Assembly (NCBI GenBank): GCA_964530215.1
Contig: CAZHAJ010000033.1
Location: 1-15,034, forward strand
DNA length: 15,034 nucleotides
From: JAAXTT01 sp964530215
GTDB lineage: Bacteria > Bacillota > Desulfotomaculia > Desulfotomaculales > Desulfocucumaceae
Direction: 5' to 3'
In this document: positions 1 to 7,282 of the stretch, in pieces
Layout of the letters: every line of letters starts with the position of its first letter
Position numbering within the stretch: the stretch's first letter is position 1
Position numbers and translations under genes: made by a program
The notes under the pieces: generated by a model
Seen by the model: the letters and a program-made list of their open reading frames with translations, nothing else
The model's database searches: none
What the model was told of the DNA's origin: nothing

Positions 1-17
1 CACTAATTTAATATATA

Positions 18-49
18 AGCGGTGGCTGACCACATAGTCAACCACCGCT
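18..49 (-). terminator. Hairpin at the end of the spoVS region, possible terminator
   Basis: AGCGGTGG/CCACCGCT plus inner TGAC/GTCA form a 12-pair stem with one mismatch and a six-base loop. On the minus strand it is followed by TATATATTAAATT, which is A/T-rich but lacks a solid U-run. It is the only strong hairpin after spoVS. The rest of 1-240 holds the repeats listed separately. Confidence 0.5.
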
Positions 50-60
50 GGTACTATTTA

Positions 61-102
61 CTCTCCATTTGTGAGGCCTACCCCAACAATTGCCAGAGAG
101 CC
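61..102. repeat. CTCTC/GAGAG-ended repeat, copy 1
   Basis: A 42-bp unit beginning CTCTCCATTTGTGAGG and ending CCCCAACAATTGCCAGAGAG plus CC. Together with seven preceding bases (54-60) it forms a tandem pair with copy 2 at a period of about 49 bases, which points to a local duplication. Confidence 0.8.
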
Positions 103-109
103 TTATTTA

Positions 110-149
110 CTCTCCATTTATGGGGTCGACCCCAACAATTGAGAGAGCC
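110..149. repeat. CTCTC/GAGAG-ended repeat, copy 2
   Basis: A 40-bp unit, two bases shorter than copy 1 near the GAGAGCC end. Its centre is a perfect 14-bp palindrome TGGGGTCGACCCCA (121-134) that the other copies keep only partly, so this may be the copy closest to an ancestral form. Confidence 0.8.
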
Positions 150-159
150 ATTTCTTAAT

Positions 160-180
160 ATTCTGGATTCTGGATTCTGA
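160..180. repeat. Short heptamer tandem repeat
   Basis: ATTCTGG, ATTCTGG, ATTCTGA in a row, placed between repeat copies 2 and 3. The array is only three units long, so it could be chance or slippage. Confidence 0.5.
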
Positions 181-191
181 CTTCTTTATTC

Positions 192-235
192 CTCTAAATT
201 CCTATGGTGTCTACCCCAAAAATTGACAGAGAGCC
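192..235. repeat. CTCTC/GAGAG-ended repeat, copy 3
   Basis: A more diverged 44-bp unit: the left part (CTCTAAATTCCTATGGTG) has drifted, while the right part TACCCCAAAAATTGACAGAG plus AGCC is well kept. It ends five bases from the spoVS stop, so it is part of the spoVS 3' untranslated region. Confidence 0.7.
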
Positions 236-240
236 TTAAT

Positions 241-501
241 CTATCTGGGCTCAACTATCAGCTTTATAGCTGTTCTTTCTTCCCCTTCAATCACTATATC
301 TGTAAATGCAGGTATACAGACGAGGTCAACCCCACTTGGAGCTACAAATCCCCTGGCTATAGCAACTGCCTTTACGGCTTGGTTTAGAGCACCGGCACCA
401 ACAGCTTGAACCTCTGCGGAACCACGCTCTCTTAATACACCGGCTAAAGCCCCTGCTACAGAATTTGGATTAGATTTTGCCGACACCTTTAACACATCCA
501 C
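241..501 (-). CDS. spoVS: Stage V sporulation protein S
   Basis: Small Alba-like DNA/RNA-binding-fold protein needed for timely sporulation progress and coat or septation steps in Bacillus. The 86 residues are almost the same throughout as the Bacillus protein: VLKVSAKSNPNSVAGALAG, LRERGSAEVQAVGAGALNQ, AVAIARGFVAPSGVDLVCIP and the ending ERTAIKLIVEPR, with full family length. The start is GTG at 499-501, with SD AGGGGAGG about nine bases upstream; a second in-frame GTG two codons later is less well placed. It has its own sigma-H promoter between ymdB and the gene. Immediately after the stop lie three copies of a short repeat and then a hairpin. Confidence 0.98.
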   Translation of the reverse strand: MDVLKVSAKSNPNSVAGALAGVLRERGSAEVQAVGAGALNQAVKAVAIARGFVAPSGVDLVCIPAFTDIVIEGEERTAIKLIVEPR

Positions 502-558
502 TTTGGTTGCCTCCCCTGATCATAAATAAGTTTATGTTTTGTAATTATGTTAAAATTT

Positions 559-588
559 ATATTCTATAGTTGGCATGTTAATTCCTTT
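559..588 (-). promoter_or_regulatory. Sigma-H promoter of spoVS
   Basis: On the minus strand, -35 AAAGGAATTA (579-588), 11-base spacer and -10 ATAGAATAT (559-567). Both elements match the sigma-H consensus RnAGGAAWWW and RnnGAATWW at every defined position, with standard spacing. In Bacillus subtilis spoVS is under sigma-H, so sequence and known biology agree. The start of transcription would be near 551. Confidence 0.85.
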
Positions 589-628
589 TATTTGAAAAGT
601 ATTTATCACCATAAAGGGATGAAACAGG

Positions 629-1408
629 CTACTCAAAATTTTGTATCCTTTCAATTCCCCTAGCTCTTCCAGACTCTTCATCAACATCTATCATGACTGC
701 ATTAAACTGGTAAAGTCCTTGGGCAACCTCAAAACGTCTTGGCATCTGAGTCAAAAATTTTTCTATTACTGGATCCTTTTTCACACCTATTACAGAATCT
801 CTCGGGCCTGTCATCCCAACATCAGTAATGTATGCAGTGCCTTGAGGCAAAATCCTCTCATCTGCGGGTTGCACATGAGTATGGGTTCCACAAACGGCAG
901 TTACCTGTCCATCCAAAAACCAGCCCAAAGCAACTTTTTCTGAAGTTGCTTCAGCGTGAAAGTCAACCAGAATCACATCTGTCTCTTCGCTAAGACTGCA
1001 AACCAACTTATCCACTATTCGGAAAGGGCAGTCCAATCCTTGCATAAAAACTCTTCCTGATGCATTTATCACACCTACGGGAGTACCTATTTTTGTTCTA
1101 AATATCCCGGCACCATGCCCCGGGGCTCCCTGGGGATAGTTAGCCGGTCTAATGATTCTATTCTCTTGTTTTATATAAGTAAATATTTCTTTCTGATTCC
1201 AAACATGATTGCCCATGGTAATTACATCAACACCATATGAAAATAGCTCTTTTGCTGTTTCCCTATTTATCCCGCTGCCTCCGGCTGCATTTTCACCATT
1301 TGCAACCACCAAATCAATTGAAAACTGCCCTATTAAATCCGGCAAATTTTCCCTTACTGCTCTCCTTCCGGGACTCCCTACAATGTCACCTATCATTAAC
1401 AAACGCAA
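629..1408 (-). CDS. ymdB: YmdB-family metallophosphoesterase
   Basis: Calcineurin-like phosphoesterase; in Bacillus subtilis YmdB is a 2',3'-cyclic nucleotide phosphodiesterase affecting biofilm and motility gene expression. Motifs along the protein match the family: GDIVGSPGR, NGENAAGGSGI, MGNHVWNQKEIF, RPANYPQGAPG, VDFHAEATSEK and GTHTHVQPADERI, which supply the di-metal ligands. The frame is open up to GTG 1418-1420, but that GTG lies inside the SD GAGGTG (1418-1423). TTG 1406-1408, eight bases further on, restores the usual short N-terminus RLLMIGDIVG and gives 259 residues. The gene is 16 bases from the upstream unknown gene and directly precedes the spoVS promoter, matching the conserved rny-ymdB-spoVS order. 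Confidence 0.96.
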   Translation of the reverse strand: MRLLMIGDIVGSPGRRAVRENLPDLIGQFSIDLVVANGENAAGGSGINRETAKELFSYGVDVITMGNHVWNQKEIFTYIKQENRIIRPANYPQGAPGHGAGIFRTKIGTPVGVINASGRVFMQGLDCPFRIVDKLVCSLSEETDVILVDFHAEATSEKVALGWFLDGQVTAVCGTHTHVQPADERILPQGTAYITDVGMTGPRDSVIGVKKDPVIEKFLTQMPRRFEVAQGLYQFNAVMIDVDEESGRARGIERIQNFE

Positions 1409-1424
1409 AATGAGCTGCACCTCG

Positions 1425-1943
1425 TTATTTATTAAATACTAATACTTTACCCTCTTCCCTAAAGGCAAAAAGTTTTTTTTCAACAGCACAGTCTTTAACA
1501 ACTTCCAGCATGTGGTCAATAATTTCTTCTTGCATAATAATATCTTCTTCATAATAATTCCCACTGTCATCCTGCACTAAACTGTTCTCCAAATTTTGCC
1601 TAAACAAAGCTACCATCAAATCTATTTCTTCTCTTACAAGGGTTTCCACATCCCTTTTGATCTCGATCATTGTATAATTATCAAAATGTTGATGACTAAC
1701 TTTACCAAGCCGAACCTGTTTGCCCTGCAAACTGTTAAACACCTCGATACAATCCAGCATTTGCTGCTTTAAAGAAGACATCTCCTCTTCACTGCTGGTC
1801 TTTAACGCAATAAACTTGAATTTTAAGATTTGGTGTTCCGGATCAAAATTTATCGTGGATACTTCGGGATAACGAACCAATATGGAAATAAGCAACCCCA
1901 CCCCGTCGTAAGCCTGTTCTTTTTTGTTTATTATATATTCCAA
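1425..1943 (-). CDS. Protein of unknown function between rny and ymdB
   Basis: I do not recognise this 172-residue protein. It is soluble and acidic, with no signal peptide, membrane helix, cysteine cluster or enzyme motif. The first half (GVGLLISILVRYPEV, then ILKFKFIAL and a helix SSEEEMSSLKQQML) looks like a small alpha/beta fold. The second half is mostly charged helix (IEIKRDVETLVREEIDLMVALF, EEDIIMQEEIIDHMLEV). The start is TTG at 1941-1943 with SD GAGGAGG ten bases upstream. It follows the rny terminator, yet no clear promoter is visible in the 150 bases between. Only 16 bases separate its stop from the ymdB TTG, so the two are probably co-translated. Context suggests a link to RNA decay or sporulation signalling, which is inference. 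Confidence 0.85.
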   Translation of the reverse strand: MEYIINKKEQAYDGVGLLISILVRYPEVSTINFDPEHQILKFKFIALKTSSEEEMSSLKQQMLDCIEVFNSLQGKQVRLGKVSHQHFDNYTMIEIKRDVETLVREEIDLMVALFRQNLENSLVQDDSGNYYEEDIIMQEEIIDHMLEVVKDCAVEKKLFAFREEGKVLVFNK

Positions 1944-2093
1944 TAAAAGTCATCCTCCTCAACCTGCTGTTGTGTATTCTCTTCTTTCTTTTCTTATGTA
2001 TTCCTGCATAAGCTACTGTTGCGTGAGAATAAAAATTTTTTCCAACCTTAAATTCACCCTTAAAACAAGTTTTTTACTGTTCGCTTCTAATAC

Positions 2094-2127
2094 AAAAAGG
2101 GCTACCCTTAGAGGATAACCCCTTTTT
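2094..2127 (-). terminator. Intrinsic terminator after rny
   Basis: The minus strand folds AAAAAGGG...TTATCC / GGGTAG...CCCTTTTT, an 8-bp outer and 6-bp inner stem with a one-base bulge, ending in TTTTTGTATT. The A/T-flanked symmetry could make it work in both directions. Confidence 0.85.
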
Positions 2128-2147
2128 CCTATAAAAAAGGTTCTTTT

Positions 2148-3692
2148 CTATTTTGCGTAATCCACCACTCTGGTCTCACGGATAACGGTAACTTTTATCT
2201 GACCAGGGTAGTCCAATTCATCCTCAATTTTTTTGGCTACTTCCCTTACCAATCTGATGGAGGCTAGATCATCAACCTTGTCGGGTTTGACCATAATCCT
2301 TATTTCTCTACCTGCCTGGATGGCAAAAGATTTTTCAACCCCCTCAAAGGTACTGGCAATTTCCTCTAAAGTCTGGAGCCTTCTGATATAGTTTTCCAGT
2401 GTCTCCCTTCGTGCACCCGGTCTGGCTGCAGAAATTGCGTCAGCCGCCTGCACTAGAACAGCTTCAATAGTTTTGGGCTCCTCATCCCCGTGGTGAGCGG
2501 CTATAGCATGAATTACTTCCGGATGCTCACGGTATTTCTTGGCTAAATCCACACCGATGGCCACGTGGGGGCCTTCCACCTCATGATCCACTGCTTTTCC
2601 GATGTCATGCAATAATCCACCACGCTTGGCCAGCTGAACATCCGCCCCCAGTTCTGCCGCCATCAAGCCTGCCAGATGTGAAACCTCTGTTGAGTGTTTA
2701 AGCACATTTTGACCATAGCTGGTTCTATAGTTCAACCTGCCAAGCAAATATACCAATTCAGGATGCAAACCATGAACACTTGTCTCAAAAGTTGCTTGTT
2801 CTCCTGCCTCCCGTATCTGCACCTCAACTTCTTTTTTGGACTTCTCCACCATTTCTTCAATACGGGCAGGATGTATCCTGCCATCCACTATAAGCTTTTC
2901 AAGGCTTATTCTGGCAACTTCCCTGCGTATAGGATCAAATCCCGACAGTATTACAGCTTCCGGAGTATCATCAATTATCAGATCTATACCGGTGAGGGTT
3001 TCAAAAGCCCTTATATTCCTTCCTTCACGACCTATAATGCGACCCTTCATTTCATCACTGGGTAATGGTATAACCGCTACTGTAGTTTCTGCCACATGAT
3101 CTGCCGCACATCTCTGTATCGCTAATGATATTATGTCTCTGGCTTTCCTTTCGCCTTCCTCTTTAGCTTTACTTTCGATTTCTTTAATTAATTTTGCAGA
3201 CTCATGTTGAATTTCCTTCTCAATATCTTCCAATAGAATTTGCCTGGCTTCTTCAGAAGATAATCCTGAAACTCTCTCCAATTCGGTTACTTGTTTTTTA
3301 TAAACTTCCTTAATTTCTTGTTTTATTTTCTCAACTTCAGACTCTTTACCGGTGAGAGACTCCTCTTTTTTCTCAAGAATTTCTGTTTTCCGGTCCAAGC
3401 TTTCTTCTTTTTGTATTAAGCGACGTTCTGTGCGCATCAATTCTGTTCTGCGCTCTTTATTTTCCCTTTCAACTTCATTTCTTAATTTTATACTCTCTTC
3501 TTTAGCCTCAAGCAATATTTCCCTTTTTTTTGCCTCAGAAGCTTTTTCGGCATCTTCAATAATTTTTCTTGCCTGAACTTCAGCTGAGACAATCTTAGCT
3601 TCAGCTATAGATTTTCTAACAAAATACCCTATAATTCCAGAAATAATAATTACTGCAACTACAGTAATTATTACGTAGCTTATATCCAACAT
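2148..3692 (-). CDS. rny: Ribonuclease Y
   Basis: Membrane-anchored endoribonuclease that starts mRNA decay in Firmicutes. The 514-residue architecture is textbook: an N-terminal transmembrane helix (about 4-24), a long highly charged coiled coil (about 30-190), a KH domain with GREGRN (221-226), and an HD metal-dependent phosphohydrolase domain with LLHDIGK (HD at 362-363), HHGDEE and QAADAIS. ATG 3690-3692 has an excellent SD AGGAGGTG. It sits between a terminator upstream and a terminator downstream, so it may be a near-single-gene unit fed by readthrough from the small-RNA promoter. RNase Y, PNPase and a DEAD-box helicase, all encoded in this window, interact in the decay machinery described in Bacillus. 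Confidence 0.97.
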   Translation of the reverse strand: MLDISYVIITVVAVIIISGIIGYFVRKSIAEAKIVSAEVQARKIIEDAEKASEAKKREILLEAKEESIKLRNEVERENKERRTELMRTERRLIQKEESLDRKTEILEKKEESLTGKESEVEKIKQEIKEVYKKQVTELERVSGLSSEEARQILLEDIEKEIQHESAKLIKEIESKAKEEGERKARDIISLAIQRCAADHVAETTVAVIPLPSDEMKGRIIGREGRNIRAFETLTGIDLIIDDTPEAVILSGFDPIRREVARISLEKLIVDGRIHPARIEEMVEKSKKEVEVQIREAGEQATFETSVHGLHPELVYLLGRLNYRTSYGQNVLKHSTEVSHLAGLMAAELGADVQLAKRGGLLHDIGKAVDHEVEGPHVAIGVDLAKKYREHPEVIHAIAAHHGDEEPKTIEAVLVQAADAISAARPGARRETLENYIRRLQTLEEIASTFEGVEKSFAIQAGREIRIMVKPDKVDDLASIRLVREVAKKIEDELDYPGQIKVTVIRETRVVDYAK

Positions 3693-3735
3693 TTCACCTC
3701 CTATTTCAAAATATATCGATTATTATCTCATTAAC

Positions 3736-3757
3736 AAAAAAAACCGAGAAAACTCGG
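3736..3757 (-). terminator. Intrinsic terminator of the recX-rny RNA
   Basis: CCGAG-TTTT-CTCGG (3744-3757) followed on the minus strand by eight T residues. It lies 43 bases before the rny ATG, so rny needs either readthrough or a promoter that I cannot see in that short gap. Confidence 0.85.
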
Positions 3758-3943
3758 CAGAAAACAAAAAAGTATCTACTTAAACTTACCCGCAACGGGA
3801 GGAGTATAAATACCCCTAATTTAAACTACAGCAAGCATCTTCCTTGCTATCCACATTACAGTTAGGGCCTTGAAATGGCTATTTTATATCATCTATATAT
3901 TCAAACCCGCAAGTTGTAGAAATCCAATTCTATTTTCTCCCAC
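3736..3943 (-). ncRNA. Probable structured small RNA between recX and rny, possibly 6S RNA
   Basis: A roughly 200-nt transcript is framed by a near-consensus promoter and an intrinsic terminator. The distal ends can pair: minus-strand CTAC-AACTT-GCGGG (3906-3919) with CCCG...AAGTT-TAA-GTAG (3776-3799), making a closing stem with bulges. Inside are an apical helix CCCTAA/TTAGGG capped by ATAGCAAG/CTTGCTGT and a smaller TTGAA/TTCAA hairpin. The 3' side can also fold locally (CCCG-TTG-CGGG), so alternative folds compete. Size, a single long closing stem, a loose interior and its own strong promoter recall 6S RNA, but I cannot match a conserved 6S sequence. A leader RNA controlling rny is the main alternative, although no antiterminator is evident. 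No open frame with an SD was seen inside. Confidence 0.6.
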
Positions 3944-3948
3944 ATATA

Positions 3949-3977
3949 ATTGTACATTTTTATATACTAACTGTCAA
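3949..3977 (-). promoter_or_regulatory. Near-consensus sigma-A promoter at the end of recX
   Basis: On the minus strand, perfect -35 TTGACA (3972-3977), optimal 17-base spacer and -10 TACAAT (3949-3954, five of six). This is the best sigma-A match in the window. Transcription should begin near 3941-3943, about 250 bases before rny, at the 5' end of a structured region. Confidence 0.8.
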
Positions 3978-4431
3978 GATTATCTACTCCCCGCAAAGCT
4001 TCCAGGTAATAACTAACCTTTAATACCGTACTGTGATTAAACCCCCTGTTTTTCAGGAAAGAAACTACTTCTATTATTGATTTTCCTCGGCTCTCTTGTC
4101 TTAATGCTAATACTAATGCTCTTTCATATTCAAACTCCGCCCCGGCCCAGTTAAATGCCCTATCAATTACAGATTCCCTTACCCCCAAAACCTGGAGCTT
4201 TCCACGAATCCTGGCTTTTGAATGCAGATTGTTTTTCTCTATAAATTTCTTTGTAAAAGCCAAATCATCAACATAATTATATTCCTGTAAAAATTCAATA
4301 ACCTTCACAATAGTGTTCGAGTCAAAACCCTTTTCCTTCAGTTTACGGCTTATTTCATACTGAGTCCTATCTCTATAGGCCAACATTTTATATGCCATTC
4401 TACAAGCTTTATCGTAATCCTCACCGAACAT
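3967..4431 (-). CDS. recX: RecA regulator RecX
   Basis: Small helical modulator that binds RecA filaments and inhibits or tunes their activity. The 154-residue length and motifs fit RecX: CRMAYKMLAYRDRTQYEISRKL, repeated three-helix units with KEKGF and LQEYNYVDDLAFTKKFIE, and KARIRGKLQVLGV. The ATG (4429-4431) shares one base with the recA TAA (TAATG), so translation is likely coupled. The final codons, Leu-Asp-Ser-stop, also contain the -35 TTGACA of the promoter for the downstream RNA. That is seen directly and may be why the gene end is conserved in this form. Confidence 0.93.
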   Translation of the reverse strand: MFGEDYDKACRMAYKMLAYRDRTQYEISRKLKEKGFDSNTIVKVIEFLQEYNYVDDLAFTKKFIEKNNLHSKARIRGKLQVLGVRESVIDRAFNWAGAEFEYERALVLALRQESRGKSIIEVVSFLKNRGFNHSTVLKVSYYLEALRGVDNLDS

Positions 4432-5474
4432 TACTTTACTTCTGCCTCGTTATTAACACCTGCATTGCTGTCAGTTTCGACAATAAGGTTATAATGCTTA
4501 CGTATTTTGCTTTCCAGTTCTTCCATTAAATCTTGACGATTTTTTAGCATTTCTTTTACATTTTCTCTACCCTGTCCTAGACGGTCATCCCCATAAGAAT
4601 ACCAAGCTCCGCTCTTATTAACAATATTGAGTTCAGCTGCCATGTCCAGAACAGTACCTTCTCTGGAAATACCTTCACCAAACATAATATCAAACTCGGC
4701 CTGTTTAAATGGCGGAGCAACTTTATTTTTAACAACTTTAACTCTGGTACGATTGCCAATGGTGTCAATACCTTGTTTTAAAGATTCTATTCTACGGACT
4801 TCAAGCCTTAAAGAAGCATAAAACTTCAGAGCACGACCGCCGGGAGTTGTTTCGGGATTACCAAACATTATACCTACTTTTTCCCTTAGTTGATTGATAA
4901 AAATAACTACTGTACTGGACTTGCTTGTAATCCCGGTAAGCTTACGCAATGCTTGGGACATAAGTCTGGCTTGAAGCCCTACATGTGAGTCCCCCATTTC
5001 TCCATCAATCTCAGCTTTAGGCACCAGGGCTGCCACTGAGTCTACAACCACAATATCAATAGCACCGCTCCTCACCAAGTGCTCGCAAATTTCGAGAGCT
5101 TGTTCACCGGTATCAGGTTGTGCCACAAGTAAATTATCGATATCTACACCTATATTTTTCGCATAGTTTGGATCCAGAGCATGTTCTGCATCAATAAAAG
5201 CAGCTGCTCCCCCGATTTTTTGCGCCTCTGCTATTATATGCAGTGCTACTGTGGTTTTACCTGAAGACTCCGGTCCAAAAACCTCTATAACTCTGCCTCT
5301 GGGAACCCCGCCCAGCCCTAAAGCCACATCCAGTGAAATGGCACCGGTGGGAATTGTTTCTATATTGAGCTTAACTGATGAGTCCCCCAGTTTCATTACC
5401 GCTCCTTTGCCAAATTGTCTTTCAATTTGAGAAAGTGCAGTATCTAATGCCCTTTTTTTATCAATAACTGACAT
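4431..5474 (-). CDS. recA: Recombinase A
   Basis: DNA strand-exchange protein that forms filaments on single-stranded DNA, drives homologous recombination and stimulates LexA self-cleavage. The 347-residue protein is full length: Walker A GPESSGKT (67-74), AAFIDAEHALDP, VVVDSVAALVPKAEI, loop L1 GDSHVGLQARLMSQALRK, loop L2 FGNPETTPGGRALKFYAS and the KNKVAPPFKQAEFDI motif. ATG 5472-5474 is used, with a GGGGG-type SD about ten bases upstream. The 160 bases before the gene hold only a weak promoter-like TTGAAA and no LexA half-site pair, so expression may come mainly from the cinA promoter. The stop overlaps the recX start as TAATG. Confidence 0.98.
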   Translation of the reverse strand: MSVIDKKRALDTALSQIERQFGKGAVMKLGDSSVKLNIETIPTGAISLDVALGLGGVPRGRVIEVFGPESSGKTTVALHIIAEAQKIGGAAAFIDAEHALDPNYAKNIGVDIDNLLVAQPDTGEQALEICEHLVRSGAIDIVVVDSVAALVPKAEIDGEMGDSHVGLQARLMSQALRKLTGITSKSSTVVIFINQLREKVGIMFGNPETTPGGRALKFYASLRLEVRRIESLKQGIDTIGNRTRVKVVKNKVAPPFKQAEFDIMFGEGISREGTVLDMAAELNIVNKSGAWYSYGDDRLGQGRENVKEMLKNRQDLMEELESKIRKHYNLIVETDSNAGVNNEAEVK

Positions 5475-5634
5475 CTATACATTTGCCCCCTAAATATTAT
5501 TAGACATCAATACTTCTGGTTGATTCTAAGCTTTGCCTTTAACTGCGATCTTATCACTATTTTAAAGGTTATTGTTTTATTAGTCCATTCTTTTTCAAGC
5601 ACTGTAACCGGGCTGTTATACCGAACTATTTAGG

Positions 5635-7233
5635 TTACTGTCTTCCCCTTGCCGGCTCCACACTAATCCTTCTCCCTTTTACAGTCTGTTTATGCAGACT
5701 CCCGATGACACAACTGGCCCAATCCTCAGAAACCTCTACAAAGGTAAAGCGATCATAAATCTGTACATCCCCAATTAAATTAGAAGGCATACCGGATTCA
5801 TCGCTTAATATTTGGATCAATTCCGAAGGCTTAATTCTATCCAATCGCCCTATCGTAAGAAAAAGCCTAACCATCCCGGACTTTGCCCCGGTATTTTTAT
5901 ATAATACCGTACTGCTACTGCCGGAATCCTCTTTATACACACTTACCCCTTCAGGTTCTGACATCTTCAGTACAGCAGCGGCAATGTCAACAGGGTCATA
6001 ATCATCCAATAAAGGATCGATCAGCGACCTGAAATGACCCAACTTACCTTCACCAATGACCACACGAATCTTTTCCTTCAGTGTTTCCTTCTGTCTTTCG
6101 GCCAGATCGGCAGAATCCGGCAGATTTTGTCGACGAATTCTGGTCTTGGTGGTCTTTTCAATCAATCTTAATTGAGGGTAATCTCTTGGCGTTATAAGTG
6201 TAACCGCCATCCCTTCCTTACCGGCCCTGCCGGTACGTCCGATTCGATGAACATAAAACTCCACGTCTTGAGGCAAATCATAATTAATAACATGCGAGAT
6301 ATTTTCTATATCTAATCCCCTTGCCGCAACATCTGTGGCAACCAAAACCTCCACTTGGTTGTTCTTAAAACGTCTCATAACCTGATTCCTTTGGTATTGA
6401 CTTAAATCACCATGAAGACCGGCTACCGGATATGCTCTGGCCTCCATCTTGGCAACCAGCTCGTCAACCCCTCTTTTGGTACGGCAAAAGATTATAGCCT
6501 TTGAAATATCCATATAATCCAACAGCTTGGTTAATGTTTCCACCTTATTGCGTTCTTTAGTTTCAAAATAAACCTGCTCAATCTGAGGTGCTGTAATGTT
6601 GCCTCGGCTTACGGTAATAAACTCAGGATCATTCAGATATCGCTTGGTAAGATCCTGCACCTCTCTGGATACGGTGGCAGAAAAAAACAATGTCTGCCTG
6701 TCCTCTGGGGTTGCCTTCATAATGGCCTCAACATCGTCAATAAAACCCATATCCAACATTTCATCTGCCTCGTCCAATACCACCATTTTCACACGATCAA
6801 GTTTCATAGACCTCCTTCTAAGATGGTCCAAAAGTCTGCCTGGAGTACCTATAACCACATGAACTCCAAAACGCAAGGCCCTTAACTGCCGCTCAATTGA
6901 TTCCCCACCGTATATCGGCAGTGTCTTTATCCTTTTAAACCTGCCGATACGGGAAATCTCCTCGGCAACCTGTATTGCTAGTTCCCTTGTAGGTGTTACC
7001 ACAAGGGCCTGTACACCTTCCTTCAAATTAACCTTTTCTACAATGGGAATACCAAAAGCTGCTGTCTTTCCTGTTCCTGTTTGTGCCTGCCCGATTATAT
7101 CTTTTCCCGCCAACAACAGAGGTATCGTCTTGGCTTGAATAGGCGTAGGCTCCTCAAATCCCATATCTGCAAGGGCCTGTGCCGTCTTTTTACTGATTGT
7201 TAACTGTCCGAAATTAATAAGCTCATTTTGCAA
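5635..7233 (-). CDS. DEAD-box RNA helicase with DbpA-type RNA-binding domain
   Basis: ATP-dependent RNA helicase of the DeaD/CshA/DbpA group, expected to act in ribosome assembly or mRNA decay. All core motifs are present: Q motif GFEEPTPIQ (25-33), motif I AQTGTGKT (50-57), Ia PTRELAIQ, Ib GTPGRLLDH, II DEAD (154-157), III SAT (185-187), IV IIFCRTK, V VATDVAARGLDIE and VI HRIGRTGRAGKEG. The last roughly 80 residues (RLFLTIGRLDRIKPSELIQIL to ISVEPARGRQ) match the DbpA RNA-binding fold. The start is TTG at 7231-7233 with SD AAAGGAG ten bases upstream; no in-frame ATG is near. Only 49 bases, without a hairpin, separate it from cinA, so the two are probably co-transcribed. A helicase between cinA and recA is unusual. 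Length 532 residues, intact. Confidence 0.95.
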   Translation of the reverse strand: MQNELINFGQLTISKKTAQALADMGFEEPTPIQAKTIPLLLAGKDIIGQAQTGTGKTAAFGIPIVEKVNLKEGVQALVVTPTRELAIQVAEEISRIGRFKRIKTLPIYGGESIERQLRALRFGVHVVIGTPGRLLDHLRRRSMKLDRVKMVVLDEADEMLDMGFIDDVEAIMKATPEDRQTLFFSATVSREVQDLTKRYLNDPEFITVSRGNITAPQIEQVYFETKERNKVETLTKLLDYMDISKAIIFCRTKRGVDELVAKMEARAYPVAGLHGDLSQYQRNQVMRRFKNNQVEVLVATDVAARGLDIENISHVINYDLPQDVEFYVHRIGRTGRAGKEGMAVTLITPRDYPQLRLIEKTTKTRIRRQNLPDSADLAERQKETLKEKIRVVIGEGKLGHFRSLIDPLLDDYDPVDIAAAVLKMSEPEGVSVYKEDSGSSSTVLYKNTGAKSGMVRLFLTIGRLDRIKPSELIQILSDESGMPSNLIGDVQIYDRFTFVEVSEDWASCVIGSLHKQTVKGRRISVEPARGRQ

Positions 7234-7282
7234 AATATTTACTCTCCTTTAATCATTTACATTTCATCTGATTAGCAAAAAA

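Noticed and set aside
61..235. Three repeats in a row as a CRISPR array
   Set aside because: Intervals between copies are uneven (7 and 42 bases), the copies differ in sequence and length, and a fourth copy lies 7.8 kb away. No cas gene is present.
1974..2007. Second sigma-H-like promoter before the 172-residue gene
   Set aside because: GCAGGAATAC and AGAGAATAC each miss one consensus base, and the spacer is 15 bases instead of 11-12.
3736..3943. T-box or metabolite riboswitch controlling rny
   Set aside because: No T-box sequence, no recognised riboswitch core, and no segment that could form an antiterminator with the CCGAG/CTCGG stem. A small RNA fits better.
5475..5634. LexA box directly upstream of recA
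   Set aside because: CGAAC at 5622-5626 has no partner GTTC at four-base spacing; no other half-site pair was found in this gap.
5604..5638. GTAACC/GGTTAC inverted repeat after the helicase as a terminator or operator
   Set aside because: Only six base pairs with a 23-base loop and no U-run; it does not look like a LexA site or a terminator.
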